Source: Aliiglaciecola sp041538045
GTDB lineage: Bacteria > Pseudomonadota > Gammaproteobacteria > Enterobacterales > Alteromonadaceae
Reading direction: 5' to 3'
Length of the DNA stretch: 64,000 nucleotides
NCBI RefSeq assembly: GCF_041538045.1
Contig: NZ_JBGOSE010000015.1
Location: forward strand, 20,383-84,382
Part shown: positions 26,275 to 35,539 of the stretch, piece after piece
How positions within the stretch are numbered: the stretch's first letter is position 1
How the letters are laid out: each line of letters begins with the position of its first letter
Position numbers and translations under genes: made by a program
The notes under the pieces: generated by a model
Told to the model about the DNA's origin: nothing
Seen by the model: only the letters and a program-made list of their open reading frames with translations
Database searches by the model: none

Positions 26275-27009
26275 TTACCACGGAATGGGCTTATTGTCCC
26301 AATCAATAAAGTGTGGTGCATTATTAATGTCTAAGGTTGCTAAGTGTGAAAGTAACTTTTCCACCGTAAAACTCACTGAAAAAAGCTTGTTTTTAGGTAC
26401 GTTAGCTTGAAAAGGTTTAGATAGGCCCGTATCAACTGTACCAGGATGATAGGCAACGATTTGAACGGTTTTAAATCGACGTTGGTACTCCACCTGACTG
26501 GTTTTTATCAGCATATTTAAAGCGGCTTTACTCGCTCTATATCCATACCAACCACCAAGCTTATTATCCTCAATACTAGCAACTCTAGCAGATAGGAAAA
26601 CAACGTGAGAATCAAAAGATGGAGAAAAAAGCCTGGGCAAATGTTTCATCCACATCATGGGCGCAAGAGTATTAACTTTGAAATAAAACTCTAATTGCTT
26701 AGCCGATAAATCCTCTAGTCTTTTTTCTGGTTTTATGTGTTCACCTTGTCCATTTAAATGAAGCATACCAATACAACAAACGACTAGGGTAAAGGGACCG
26801 TGTTTTTGTAGGGTTTGACAGATATTTTCAACTTCGCTTTCTTCACTACTATCTGCCTGATGCGAACACAGTTTGGGGTGAAAAAACGATAGTACATTCC
26901 GTGATACTGCATGAACGTTATCAAAGTAACTGTTAACACATAATTGACGCACCAATTCCGCGCCAATTCCTGAGGAGCTACCAATGATTAACGCATTTGT
27001 TTTCGACAT
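26275..27009 (-). CDS. SDR family NAD(P)-dependent oxidoreductase
   Basis: 244 residues. Cofactor motif LIIGSSSGIGAELV at the N-terminus, NTLAPMMW for the NNAG-like/Asn position, VFLSARVASI with the catalytic Ser, YGYRASKAA with catalytic Tyr and Lys, and a YHPGTVDTGLSKPF segment. It resembles the C-factor/sniffer-like SDRs. Substrate unknown. Single gene. Confidence 0.88.
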   Translation of the reverse strand: MSKTNALIIGSSSGIGAELVRQLCVNSYFDNVHAVSRNVLSFFHPKLCSHQADSSEESEVENICQTLQKHGPFTLVVCCIGMLHLNGQGEHIKPEKRLEDLSAKQLEFYFKVNTLAPMMWMKHLPRLFSPSFDSHVVFLSARVASIEDNKLGGWYGYRASKAALNMLIKTSQVEYQRRFKTVQIVAYHPGTVDTGLSKPFQANVPKNKLFSVSFTVEKLLSHLATLDINNAPHFIDWDNKPIPW

Positions 27010-27217
27010 GACAGTATCTACCTCTTTACTTAAAATTCGACGGCTTAATGCCGTTAGCTCCTCAGGTTAACCTTTCATTCACCGCACTATTTCATTGTTG
27101 ACGGGTACGAATATAGTTTAGTACGCAAAACTATCTGTTGTGGATGCCTTGAACTAAACTAATTTCATAACCATGTTAATCTCAAACAAATCCACTAATT
27201 AGATATCTGAGGAAAAA

Positions 27218-27754
27218 ATGGCAAATATTCAACAAGCAACTCTGGCTGGTGGCTGTTTCTGGTGCCTTGAGTCAGCGTTCAATTCAGTCGAAGGAATACA
27301 ATCGGCGTATTCGGGTTACGCTGCAGGCCATGTAGACAACCCAACTTACCAACAAGTTTGCTCTGGATCTACGGGTCATGCTGAGGTAGTTAGAGTCAAC
27401 TTTGACGAAGACAAGATTTCATATCGAGATGTATTAGAAATATTTTTTGCTTTACATAACCCCACCCAGTTAAATCGGCAGGGCAATGATGTTGGCAGCC
27501 AGTATCGAAGCGCAATTTTTTATCACAATGACGAGCAAAAGCAGCTAGCAAAAGAGATTATTACTGAAATTGAAGAGCAAAAAATCTGGCCTGATCCTGT
27601 TGTTACTGAAGTGACTCAGATTAATAATTATTATCAAGCTGAAGACTATCATCAGGATTATTTTAGTAAAAATCCTCAGAACCAATATTGCAATATGGTG
27701 GTGGCCCCTAAACTCGCAAAATTTAAACAAAATTTCGCGAGTCGCCTGAAGTAA
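27218..27754 (+). CDS. msrA: Peptide-methionine (S)-S-oxide reductase
   Basis: 178 residues. The catalytic GGCFWCLE motif lies at residues 11-18, with the active Cys in GCFW. NPTQLNRQGNDVGSQYRSAIF and YYQAEDYHQDYF follow. A resolving Cys is present near the C-terminus (YCNMVVAPK). It repairs oxidised methionine in the cytosol. AGGAAAA precedes the ATG. The stop directly abuts the stop of the convergent lipoprotein gene, with no base between and no terminator hairpin visible. Confidence 0.96.
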   Translation: MANIQQATLAGGCFWCLESAFNSVEGIQSAYSGYAAGHVDNPTYQQVCSGSTGHAEVVRVNFDEDKISYRDVLEIFFALHNPTQLNRQGNDVGSQYRSAIFYHNDEQKQLAKEIITEIEEQKIWPDPVVTEVTQINNYYQAEDYHQDYFSKNPQNQYCNMVVAPKLAKFKQNFASRLK

Positions 27755-28873
27755 TTAAACGGCATACTTAAACCACAATGGATTAACTGGCATCGAGAAT
27801 ATTAACGGTGCCATTTTTTCATATTTGCCGCGATTGGATTCACAAATTACATTTTTTGTATAATTCTTTTTCCACGGATCATTAATCATCCAAATTCTGT
27901 CACCATTTACAGCGACACCTTCTAGTGAAGCGTTGTGCATCAACTCCCACTCGTCGCAACTTGCGTCGTTTGAGTCAGTAGGTGCGTAAAATTCGAGAGG
28001 AATAATTAAGGTGGGGTGTTTCTTGGCTAAATCTATTAACCAAATATCGTTGTCATTTCTCGCAGCAGCAACCAAGTAGCCTGGATGGTTATCCCTCGGT
28101 AAATAGTCCATGCCATTCACAGGGTGATTACCTTTTTCATAATATGGCAGGTTAAGTTCTAAGTCAGTTACTTGAGCAAAGTCATCGGAGTTCCAAAATT
28201 GCTCATCAATTTTTACGGAAAAGATTCTAGCTTGCACTTTTTCGTCTTTTTCTTTGCCAAGATATAAAGTGCCTTCCAATCCAAACGCTAACCCTTCAAT
28301 ACCATCATTGGGGAAATTTCCGATATTGTATGAGGCTTTGAATTGCAGGGGTCTGACATTGGTCATCAAAAGGCTATTGTCGTCTTGTAATTCAAGTCTA
28401 ATTAACAAACTAGGATAATCCGTTGAACCGCTACCTTGATATTTTTCGAAACAGCTATCAGACATGGTTTTACTGCGGGTCGCATCTTCAGTAACAACCA
28501 CAAAAACTTTGTCATTTTGAGGGTCAACAGCTAGGGCTTCTAAATCAGGAGAGTCATTTAAATAATCGGCAAAACAACTTTGTTGAACATTCTCTGACAT
28601 TTTAAATAATAACGATTGCTCCGCTACCATCGCGCTTTGAGGATCGATGATATGCAACTGCTTACGTTGCGAAATGTGAGCACTTCCATCTGAAACAGAA
28701 AGTAATTTCCCTCTCCAAGCTTTCAGCCCAGAGGTTTGTGGGTTTAACATTACTTCACCATTTGACTCAGTTAACCATTGCCCTTTTAAAGAAATCAGTT
28801 CAGGTTTAAACGTTGTTGATGCACAACTGATTAACCCCGTGGCAATAATGATTATTAGACCAAATTTTTTCAT
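27755..28873 (-). CDS. Lipoprotein with beta-propeller-like (phytase-esterase-like) domain
   Basis: 372 residues. The signal peptide ends in the lipobox LISC, so the mature protein is lipid-anchored at Cys16-17. The body has repeated strand segments (LEALAVDPQNDKVFVVVTEDA, NDGIEGLAFGLEGTLYLGKE, PVNGMDYLPRDNHPGYLVAAARNDNDIWLID, ASLEGVAVNGDRIWMINDPW) as in esterase-like-of-phytase beta-propellers (PF13449 style). The reaction is unknown. It is divergent from the PhoD-like phosphatase, which may hint at phosphate-ester metabolism. Confidence 0.65.
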   Translation of the reverse strand: MKKFGLIIIIATGLISCASTTFKPELISLKGQWLTESNGEVMLNPQTSGLKAWRGKLLSVSDGSAHISQRKQLHIIDPQSAMVAEQSLLFKMSENVQQSCFADYLNDSPDLEALAVDPQNDKVFVVVTEDATRSKTMSDSCFEKYQGSGSTDYPSLLIRLELQDDNSLLMTNVRPLQFKASYNIGNFPNDGIEGLAFGLEGTLYLGKEKDEKVQARIFSVKIDEQFWNSDDFAQVTDLELNLPYYEKGNHPVNGMDYLPRDNHPGYLVAAARNDNDIWLIDLAKKHPTLIIPLEFYAPTDSNDASCDEWELMHNASLEGVAVNGDRIWMINDPWKKNYTKNVICESNRGKYEKMAPLIFSMPVNPLWFKYAV

Positions 28874-29004
28874 TTTCCTTCCTCTCCGCAGGCAGGGTTT
28901 GTAAATTTATATGATTCATTAGCAAGTAATTCAGAAAACAATTTGATTGATCGGTTAAAACTAATGCAAACTTAGTTGTAATCGTGGCTATTTAAATTAT
29001 TGAT

Positions 29005-30921
29005 TTGCAAAAAACACACCAATTTCAAAACTCACAACAAGCGCTCCCCCCTATTATTGCGGGACCCATTTTGCGTGCAATAGATGAAACAAGCATGACA
29101 TTATGGATGTTAGTTAGCCATAAACATGAATTCAAAGCAAAAATCTGGACCAAAGAGTCTGAAACTCTATTTGACCAGAATATTAAGCAATTCTCAAATA
29201 TTGTGAAAGTCGGAGAAAGTGCTTTCATCTATGTTACGACCTTAACATTTTCACAAACCCTAGCGGAGGGCAATCGGTATAATTACGATATTACATTTAC
29301 CGACGGTCAGGGGACCTGTAAAAATCTGCAAAAACTAATGCCAGATATTGTTTATGGCAATCAAAAAACCCCAAGTTTTTGCTTCAACAAACGCATAAAA
29401 AATATTTTACACGGCTCGTGCCGTAAGCCTCACCACACGAGTAGAGATGGTATGTTGTCCGTGGACCAAACCATCGCGCAATCATTCGAAAATGATACCT
29501 CACCACCAGACTTACTTATATTATCTGGAGATCAAGCTTATATTGACGATGTGGCAGGGCCCACATTATTTGCCATAAACCAAGTAATAGATTGTTTAGG
29601 CCTGTTCCAAGAGGATTTACCAGGCGCAACTGTTAACAATAGTAAGCAGTTACCAACTGACGAACATTGTTACTATCAACGACCCGCTTTATTACCTGAT
29701 AATGAAACCACTGAAACTGTGATATCGTACTTTTTCAAAGGTAAAAAGAAGCCTATATTTACCTCGGTGAATGCCAATAACCACCTCATAAGCTTTGCAG
29801 AAGTAATAGCTATGTATGCGCTAATTTGGTCACCTGAAATGTGGCGTTATACTGCATTAAATCCTGAAAATATCGCCCCTCAATTTGCAACAACTTACGC
29901 AGAAGAACTGAAATGGGTTGAGGACTTTAAACAGGGACTATCAAAAGTTCGTCGAGCAATGGCACACATTCCTGTGTATATGATTTTCGACGATCATGAC
30001 GTAACCGATGACTGGAACTTAACCAGAGGTTGGGAAGATGCCGTATACAACAACGCCTTTGCTAAACGTATTGTGGGTAATGCCCTCATCGGCTACTGGT
30101 TATGTCAAGGCTGGGGAAATGATGTATCCAAGCTTTCTCCCTTAACAGAAAAACTGCTGCCTTTTTTCACTGCTACAGGTATCACCGAGCATGATAAAGT
30201 CATTGATATTCTGCTGCATTGGGATCAGTGGCACTATACCTTAGATACACAACCAAAAGTCGTCGTGTTAGATACAAGAACACAGCGCTGGCGTTCTGAA
30301 TCAAGTTTGAGCAAGCCTTCAGGATTAATGGATTGGGAAGCCCTGTGCGATTTGCAGCAAGAGTTAATTAATCAGCCAGCCGTTATTATGGTATCCCCAG
30401 CCCCTATTTTTGGGGTTAAGTTAATTGAAACTATTCAACGTATTTTTACATTTTTCGGTCGAGCACTAGTGGTCGATGCAGAAAACTGGATGGCCCATAA
30501 AGGCACAGCGAGTGTTATCCTTAATATATTCAGACATTATAAAACACCACCGAATTTTGTCATTCTATCTGGGGATGTGCACTATTCATTTGTTTACGAC
30601 ATCACCTTAAAATTTAGACGCAATAGTCCCCACATCACACAAATAACCAGTAGCGGGATCAAAAACGAATTCCCAGCAAGGCTGTTAAACTGGTTTGATC
30701 GACTTAACCGTATTTTATTCGGTACCAAGTCACCTTTAAATTGGTTTACCCAACGTCGAAACATGACAATTCGCCATCGACGCCCAAGTAATCAACAAAT
30801 CAGCACCCTGCTAAACGGGTCCGGAATAGGGCAAGTAAAGGTAAACCATGACTGCTCTGAGGTTGATGCCACGGTTTTGCTATCAAATGGTGAAGAAGTG
30901 GAGTTTATTAAGCGGGATTAA
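29005..30921 (+). CDS. PhoD-like metallophosphatase
   Basis: 638 residues. Metallophosphoesterase metal-binding motifs are visible in order: SGDQAYIDD, DDHDVTDDWN and LSGDVHYSF. The N-terminal part resembles the Ig-like domain of PhoD proteins. There is no signal peptide from the TTG start at 29005, so it is probably cytosolic, unlike Tat-exported PhoD. The next ATG (residue 31) would truncate the N-terminal domain. No ribosome site is obvious. Activity on phosphodiesters or monoesters is inferred. Confidence 0.8.
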   Translation: MQKTHQFQNSQQALPPIIAGPILRAIDETSMTLWMLVSHKHEFKAKIWTKESETLFDQNIKQFSNIVKVGESAFIYVTTLTFSQTLAEGNRYNYDITFTDGQGTCKNLQKLMPDIVYGNQKTPSFCFNKRIKNILHGSCRKPHHTSRDGMLSVDQTIAQSFENDTSPPDLLILSGDQAYIDDVAGPTLFAINQVIDCLGLFQEDLPGATVNNSKQLPTDEHCYYQRPALLPDNETTETVISYFFKGKKKPIFTSVNANNHLISFAEVIAMYALIWSPEMWRYTALNPENIAPQFATTYAEELKWVEDFKQGLSKVRRAMAHIPVYMIFDDHDVTDDWNLTRGWEDAVYNNAFAKRIVGNALIGYWLCQGWGNDVSKLSPLTEKLLPFFTATGITEHDKVIDILLHWDQWHYTLDTQPKVVVLDTRTQRWRSESSLSKPSGLMDWEALCDLQQELINQPAVIMVSPAPIFGVKLIETIQRIFTFFGRALVVDAENWMAHKGTASVILNIFRHYKTPPNFVILSGDVHYSFVYDITLKFRRNSPHITQITSSGIKNEFPARLLNWFDRLNRILFGTKSPLNWFTQRRNMTIRHRRPSNQQISTLLNGSGIGQVKVNHDCSEVDATVLLSNGEEVEFIKRD

Positions 30922-31111
30922 CAGATTGTAATCCCGTCTTTAGCAAGTTCTCTTTGCAAAGTGAACATCACCAAATGAATAACTTAAAAAATCGTTGGAT
31001 ATTGCTAACGCATACAGGGACAATAATGTCTGAATAATCGTGAATACCTTTTTCGTTAAAATCCCGGTGACAGATAACGGCTTTTTTAATGAAATGAGTA
31101 TGAGGAAAAAA

Positions 31112-31654
31112 ATGTCAGAACACGCTGTAAATATTGGCTTATTTTTCGGTTCTACCACCTGTTATACGGAAATGGCTGCGGAAAAAATCCAATCAGAAAT
31201 TAATGAACTTTTCGATGCACCCGTAGTTGAGCTATTTAACATAAAAGACGTGGCGTTGAGCAAAGCACAATCATTCGACATATTGTTGTTTGGTATTTCC
31301 ACATGGGACTTTGGTGAGTTACAGGAAGATTGGGAGTCGACTTGGGATGATATAAAAAACCTGAATTTAAAAGGCAAAACCGTGGCTCTATTCGGTCTTG
31401 GTGACCAAATTGGTTATGCCGACTGGTTTCAAGATGCGCTAGGCATGTTACACGATGAACTTGCTGTGCTTGATTGTGAATTTATTGGCTATTGGCCTAA
31501 TCAAGGTTATGAATTTAATCATTCAAAAGCACTTACCGCGGATAAAAGTCATTTTGTTGGGCTGTCGCTAGATGACGAGAACCAATACGATTTAAGCGAA
31601 CAACGCATCAGCCAATGGTGTGAACTACTCCTCACTGAACTTCCACTTAGCTAA
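31112..31654 (+). CDS. fldB: Flavodoxin
   Basis: 180 residues from the ATG at 31112, preceded by AGGA; the GTG at 31040 lacks support. The FMN phosphate loop is GLFFGSTTCYTEMAAEKI, followed by STWDFGELQEDW and FGLGDQIGYADWFQDALGMLHD. The closing QYDLSEQRISQWCE is very like FldB of enterobacteria. It carries low-potential electrons. It is followed 8 bp later by a metalloprotease-like gene. Confidence 0.92.
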   Translation: MSEHAVNIGLFFGSTTCYTEMAAEKIQSEINELFDAPVVELFNIKDVALSKAQSFDILLFGISTWDFGELQEDWESTWDDIKNLNLKGKTVALFGLGDQIGYADWFQDALGMLHDELAVLDCEFIGYWPNQGYEFNHSKALTADKSHFVGLSLDDENQYDLSEQRISQWCELLLTELPLS

Positions 31655-31661
31655 TTATCCC

Positions 31662-32444
31662 ATGTCAGATATTCGCCCTAGAATCCAACGACCTTTTTAT
31701 CGAAATGGTCCAGAGTATAGGGCTGGAGCAGACGTAAGTTTTGGCGATATCCGTAAAATATTTGGCTTCAAAACAATTCAGATTGGTAAATGGGTAACCC
31801 AAGCTGAACAACAGTTGGCCGCCAACCTTTTTTTCGACGCCCTATGTGATTTAATGGATATATTGCAAGTTAATGAGCAGGTAATATCCCTCAACGGCAC
31901 TTTATCACTAGCTTTTGGTATCGGTGGGCAAAAGCATAGTAGTGCCCATTATCATGCGCCTAAAAGGCAATTATCCTTAGCTAAAAACGCCGGTGGCGGT
32001 GCCCTCGCCCATGAATGGTTCCATGGTTTCGATCATTATATTAGTCGTAAAATGTATAACACGACGTTACCCAATGGTTTTGCCTCAAGCCTTTGGCTAG
32101 AAGATGCCACTATGCATTCACACTCTTTAAACCAGACCCTTTCACAATGGTTTCAAACATTATTTTTAGATGCCGATGGAAACGAGCCTAGCGACTACGT
32201 AACTCGCTGCGTAAAAGCAGATAAGAGCCTACAATTTTATTATTTTGCTCAACCACAAGAGATGGCAGCAAGGGCCTTTGAAGCCGCGATTCAGGATCAA
32301 GCCATCAAAAATGCATTTTTAGTACAAGGCACGAAACAAACGGTTGAAGCACAGGTAGGTATTTACCCCATCGGCCAACATCGTTCAGAAAGTAACGCAA
32401 GCATACTGAAATATTTTAAAGTTTTAGGTGAAGCGCTCAATTAA
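31662..32444 (+). CDS. CLCA_X-type protein with HEWFH zinc-protease motif
   Basis: 260 residues from the ATG at 31662; an earlier in-frame start at 31620 overlaps fldB. The central GGALAHEWFHGFDHYIS has the HExxH zincin signature with a further His/Asp. The later segment FYYFAQPQEMAARAFEAAIQDQ resembles the large-polyvalent-protein associated metallopeptidase region. Family naming (CLCA_X) is from memory of similar marine proteobacterial genes. A cytosolic metallopeptidase is the best guess; its substrate is unknown. Confidence 0.65.
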   Translation: MSDIRPRIQRPFYRNGPEYRAGADVSFGDIRKIFGFKTIQIGKWVTQAEQQLAANLFFDALCDLMDILQVNEQVISLNGTLSLAFGIGGQKHSSAHYHAPKRQLSLAKNAGGGALAHEWFHGFDHYISRKMYNTTLPNGFASSLWLEDATMHSHSLNQTLSQWFQTLFLDADGNEPSDYVTRCVKADKSLQFYYFAQPQEMAARAFEAAIQDQAIKNAFLVQGTKQTVEAQVGIYPIGQHRSESNASILKYFKVLGEALN

Positions 32445-32573
32445 TGGGCAAATTTAAACTCAAAATAAAATTAATTGCCAAAATCTATCAACAAATTGCA
32501 TTTAACGCATTTACTCTGACACCAAAGTAATTCTATACTAGGACATTAACGATTAGTAACTGTGGTTGAATTT

Positions 32574-32984
32574 ATGAGAAAGAAAAAGCACGGCTCCGCT
32601 GATGACGAAGCTCAAATTGATATGACCCCCATGCTAGACATCGTTTTTATTATGTTGATTTTCTTCATTGTAACGACGTCTTTTGTAAAAGAAGCTGGCT
32701 TGATGGCTAATCGTCCAAAGGCTCCAGATGCGCCGCCACCGCCAAGTAATGCAAAAACCTTGGCAATACGTATTGATCAGCAAGGTACCATTGTAATGGA
32801 TAACCGTGAAGTTGATATCCGTCGTGTTGTGGCAAACATCCAAAGCTTTTTAGCAGAGAATAATACGGATTCTGCAGCTATCCAGGCTCATTCAAAAACT
32901 AAACACGGTATCGTGGTTGAAGTGATGAACCAAGCTAAAGAAGCAGGAATAGACAAAGTGTCGATTCTTGTAAAAGATAGCTGA
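32574..32984 (+). CDS. ExbD/TolR family biopolymer transport protein
   Basis: 136 residues from the ATG at 32574; a GTG 12 bp earlier is possible. It has a short cytoplasmic start, one membrane helix MTPMLDIVFIMLIFFIVTTSF with the conserved proton-path Asp, a Pro-rich linker PDAPPPPSN, and a periplasmic domain ending VSILVKDS. This is the ExbD2 type of TonB-energising systems. No exbB, tonB or receptor gene is adjacent: it is followed directly by a terminator, so its partners must be elsewhere. Confidence 0.9.
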   Translation: MRKKKHGSADDEAQIDMTPMLDIVFIMLIFFIVTTSFVKEAGLMANRPKAPDAPPPPSNAKTLAIRIDQQGTIVMDNREVDIRRVVANIQSFLAENNTDSAAIQAHSKTKHGIVVEVMNQAKEAGIDKVSILVKDS

Positions 32985-33003
32985 TAAGTTTCAAGACTAA
33001 TTG

Positions 33004-33032
33004 AAAAGCCCTTCAATCGAAGGGCTTTTTTG
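33004..33032 (+). terminator. Terminator of exbD
   Basis: AAAAGCCCTTC-AATC-GAAGGGCTTTTTT: a perfect GC-rich stem, 4-nt loop and six T, 20 bp after the stop. Confidence 0.92.
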
Positions 33033-33171
33033 TATCTGTAATATGCTTATTCTTTTGAATGTGTCTTACTTAGCAATGATATTGCAATAAAAAGTTAACT
33101 TTAACCCAGAGTATCTGACGCTAAAGGAAATATGTTTGAGTTTTGCACTAGATTAAGGCATGAAGAGAAAA

Positions 33172-33247
<76 letters not shown>

Positions 33248-33453
33248 ACACTAAGGTGACGGCTTTTGATTTACTGATGCAAGACGTTCTACAGCAGTGA
33301 CAAGGTTGGTAAATCTTGTCTCAAAAGCGAGGCGCTATTTTAAACGCAGATTGAATCTTGTCAACCGTTGTTTAACGACTTATTGCGTTTTACTGCAAGT
33401 TTTAGTCTAAACGCCTGATTTTTCATCGTAGTGATGAAGTTATCTACAACAGG

Positions 33454-34596
33454 TTAGTCAATTTTCGCCAATTTATCAGCTTCACCTAGAAGTTTAGGGA
33501 AATGCTCTACCGGTAAGTACTTGGCTAAGGTGGTCATTAATTCGGCTAGGTCGGCGTAGGTACCTCCGGTAAGATTGATATGTCCCATCTTACGTTTTGC
33601 TCTGACGGTTTTACCGTACAAGTGCAAGTTACAGTGATCCAAGCTGAGTAAATCAGTAGAGTAGTCATCACAACCAATGATATTGATCATGGCACTTTTG
33701 CCATATGCTTGCGTGTTTCCTAGGGGCAAACCAGTAATTGCACGCATGTGATTTTCAAATTGACTACAATCTGTACCTTGCATACTCCAGTGACCAGAGT
33801 TATGAACTCGGGGGGCGATTTCGTTCACTAACAATTGCTTGCCAACTTGGAAAAACTCCACCGCTAACACACCCACATAATCAAATTCATCAACCAGTTT
33901 TGTGAAAGCACTGTGTGCCTGTTCTATAAGCCCGCTATCAATTTCCGGAGCAGGGGCAACTGAAACGTGAAGCTGACCTTCATGATGTAAGTTTTCAGCC
34001 AGCGGGTAGAACTTAACTTCACCATGTAACCCACGGGCTCCCACTAGGGACAACTCTCGGTCAAAGGGTACCATTTGTTCGGTGATGAGTGGAACTTGAA
34101 CCAAGTCGAGATCGGCGAGTTGCTGTTTTAAGGACGGTAAACCGTCTTTACTCGCCAAACGCCATTGGCCGTAACCATCGTAACCATCTCGGCTAGCTTT
34201 AATTATCAGCCTTTCACCTAATTGCGCCACCGCATCATCAAGCTGCTCGATGTCAGTAATGATTAAATGTCTGCTGTTGTTGATGTGCAGTTTCTCAAGA
34301 ACATTTTTTTCACGTACCCGATCAGCACCTGTTAAAATTGCTTCCATACTGGGATAGAGCTTTCCGCTACTTTGCGCTTGCTCCAGCAAATCTTCAGGAA
34401 CATGCTCAAACTCCACTGACAAAGCATCCGCCCTATCAATGGCTTGTTCAATGCTAATGTCGAGTTTCATTTTACTAATTGGATCAACCACAGTGTGATT
34501 TGCTACATCCACAGCCTGAACTTTGAATCCCAAAGGTACGGCAGACAAATACATCATTTGTGCTAATTGCCCTGAACCATAGATCAGAACATTCAC
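33454..34596 (-). CDS. purK: N5-carboxyaminoimidazole ribonucleotide synthase
   Basis: 380-residue ATP-grasp enzyme converting AIR, bicarbonate and ATP to N5-CAIR in purine synthesis. N-terminal VLIYGSGQLAQMMYLSA, ATP-grasp segments IIKASRDGYDGYGQW and LITEQMVPFDRELSLVGARG, then VNEIAPRVHNSGHWSMQGTDCSQFENH. Its ATG overlaps the purE stop by four bases (ATGA), so the pair is translationally coupled. Confidence 0.96.
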   Translation of the reverse strand: MNVLIYGSGQLAQMMYLSAVPLGFKVQAVDVANHTVVDPISKMKLDISIEQAIDRADALSVEFEHVPEDLLEQAQSSGKLYPSMEAILTGADRVREKNVLEKLHINNSRHLIITDIEQLDDAVAQLGERLIIKASRDGYDGYGQWRLASKDGLPSLKQQLADLDLVQVPLITEQMVPFDRELSLVGARGLHGEVKFYPLAENLHHEGQLHVSVAPAPEIDSGLIEQAHSAFTKLVDEFDYVGVLAVEFFQVGKQLLVNEIAPRVHNSGHWSMQGTDCSQFENHMRAITGLPLGNTQAYGKSAMINIIGCDDYSTDLLSLDHCNLHLYGKTVRAKRKMGHINLTGGTYADLAELMTTLAKYLPVEHFPKLLGEADKLAKID

Positions 34597-35084
34597 TCAG
34601 GTAACTCCAACTCATCTAATGCAAGCACGGTATCAGTTTGCTTTTTGCGAAATGCTATTACTGCTTCTGCTACTTTTTTATCGTGTAAAGCAATCACTTG
34701 GGCAGCAAGTAAACCCGCGTTAGCCGCTCCGGCTTCTCCGATGGCTAACGTACCTACAGCCACGCCTTTTGGCATTTGCACAATTGAATAAAGTGAATCA
34801 ACACCGCTTAACTGGCTCGAACGTACGGGAACCCCAAAGACTGGAATATGTGTATGGGCAGCAATCATGCCAGGCAAATGCGCAGCACCACCAGCTCCAC
34901 CGATAATGACATGATAATCATTATCAGCAGCAGTTTTTGCGAATTCAGTCAGTAAATCTGGGGTTCTGTGTGCCGACACCACTTTTGCATCGAACTTCAC
35001 ACCAAGATTTTTCAACATAATTGCAGCCTGCTGCATGGTTGGCCAATCTGATTTAGAACCCATTACTATTGCCACTTTAGGCAT
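34593..35084 (-). CDS. purE: N5-carboxyaminoimidazole ribonucleotide mutase
   Basis: 163 residues. The ATG at 35084 (MPKVAIVMGSKSDWPTMQQA) follows AGGAG; an upstream start at 35135 is not needed. Active-site loops GSKSDWP, SAHRTPD and GGAGGAAHLPGMIAAHT are intact. It moves the carboxyl group of N5-CAIR to give CAIR. It is the first gene of purEK. No PurR box could be recognised upstream with confidence. Confidence 0.96.
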   Translation of the reverse strand: MPKVAIVMGSKSDWPTMQQAAIMLKNLGVKFDAKVVSAHRTPDLLTEFAKTAADNDYHVIIGGAGGAAHLPGMIAAHTHIPVFGVPVRSSQLSGVDSLYSIVQMPKGVAVGTLAIGEAGAANAGLLAAQVIALHDKKVAEAVIAFRKKQTDTVLALDELELPE

Positions 35085-35539
35085 ATCTGCTCCTAACGTT
35101 TTAGGTCTGAAACCAACGTAGTGTTGGTGATACATTTTGAGGGCTGTTACTTTCGTTTAAATAATAAAAATAATATTCAAAAAGCACACTTTCGTTAGCT
35201 TTTGCATTACTTCAATCAAATAAAAATATGAATAAACCAAGAACAGGAATATTTCCCTCAATAATTGAGGCGGCAGATTGTAGCCTAAATTTCGCCCAAG
35301 CCCAAATATTGGGAGAGGGAAATTAGAGATTTAATGCTTCTGGTTAAACATTTCCCCTAAATAATTTAAAATTTGTGGGCTTTTTCGTGCTTTACTTACG
35401 TATTAGACAAGGGATTAGCTATTATATAGTTAGTAACGTTGAACATGATATGGAATGTAAAAATGTAGCAACAAACTACGCATTCTATGCATCCACGAAC
35501 TAACCTTAAGGTTGTAAAGTAGTTTAAAAGGAGTGATGA
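35085..35539. other. Gene-free stretch between purE and nhaA
   Basis: 455 bases between divergent genes. It holds the inverted-repeat block at 35251-35323 and a promoter-like TATATAG near 35435. No credible open frame is seen. The long distance before nhaA leaves room for a structured leader. Confidence 0.45.
35251..35323 (+). promoter_or_regulatory. Inverted-repeat block in the nhaA upstream region
   Basis: Outer arms ATTTCCCTC (35251-35259) and GAGGGAAAT (35315-35323) are exact complements. The left arm can alternatively pair in CCTCAAT-A-ATTGAGG (35256-35270), and the right side contains CCCAA-ATA-TTGGG. The competing pairings recall a switch, but no known riboswitch was recognised. Confidence 0.35.

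Noticed and set aside
31040..31111. N-terminal extension of fldB from a GTG start
   Set aside because: The flavodoxin fold begins at the ATG at 31112, which has AGGA; the extension has no family match.
34990..35200. PurR operator upstream of purE
   Set aside because: Only a loose resemblance to ACGCAAACG...; it is not close enough to call.
35085..35539. Known Na+ or pH riboswitch upstream of nhaA
   Set aside because: Inverted repeats are present but no conserved riboswitch core could be recognised by eye.
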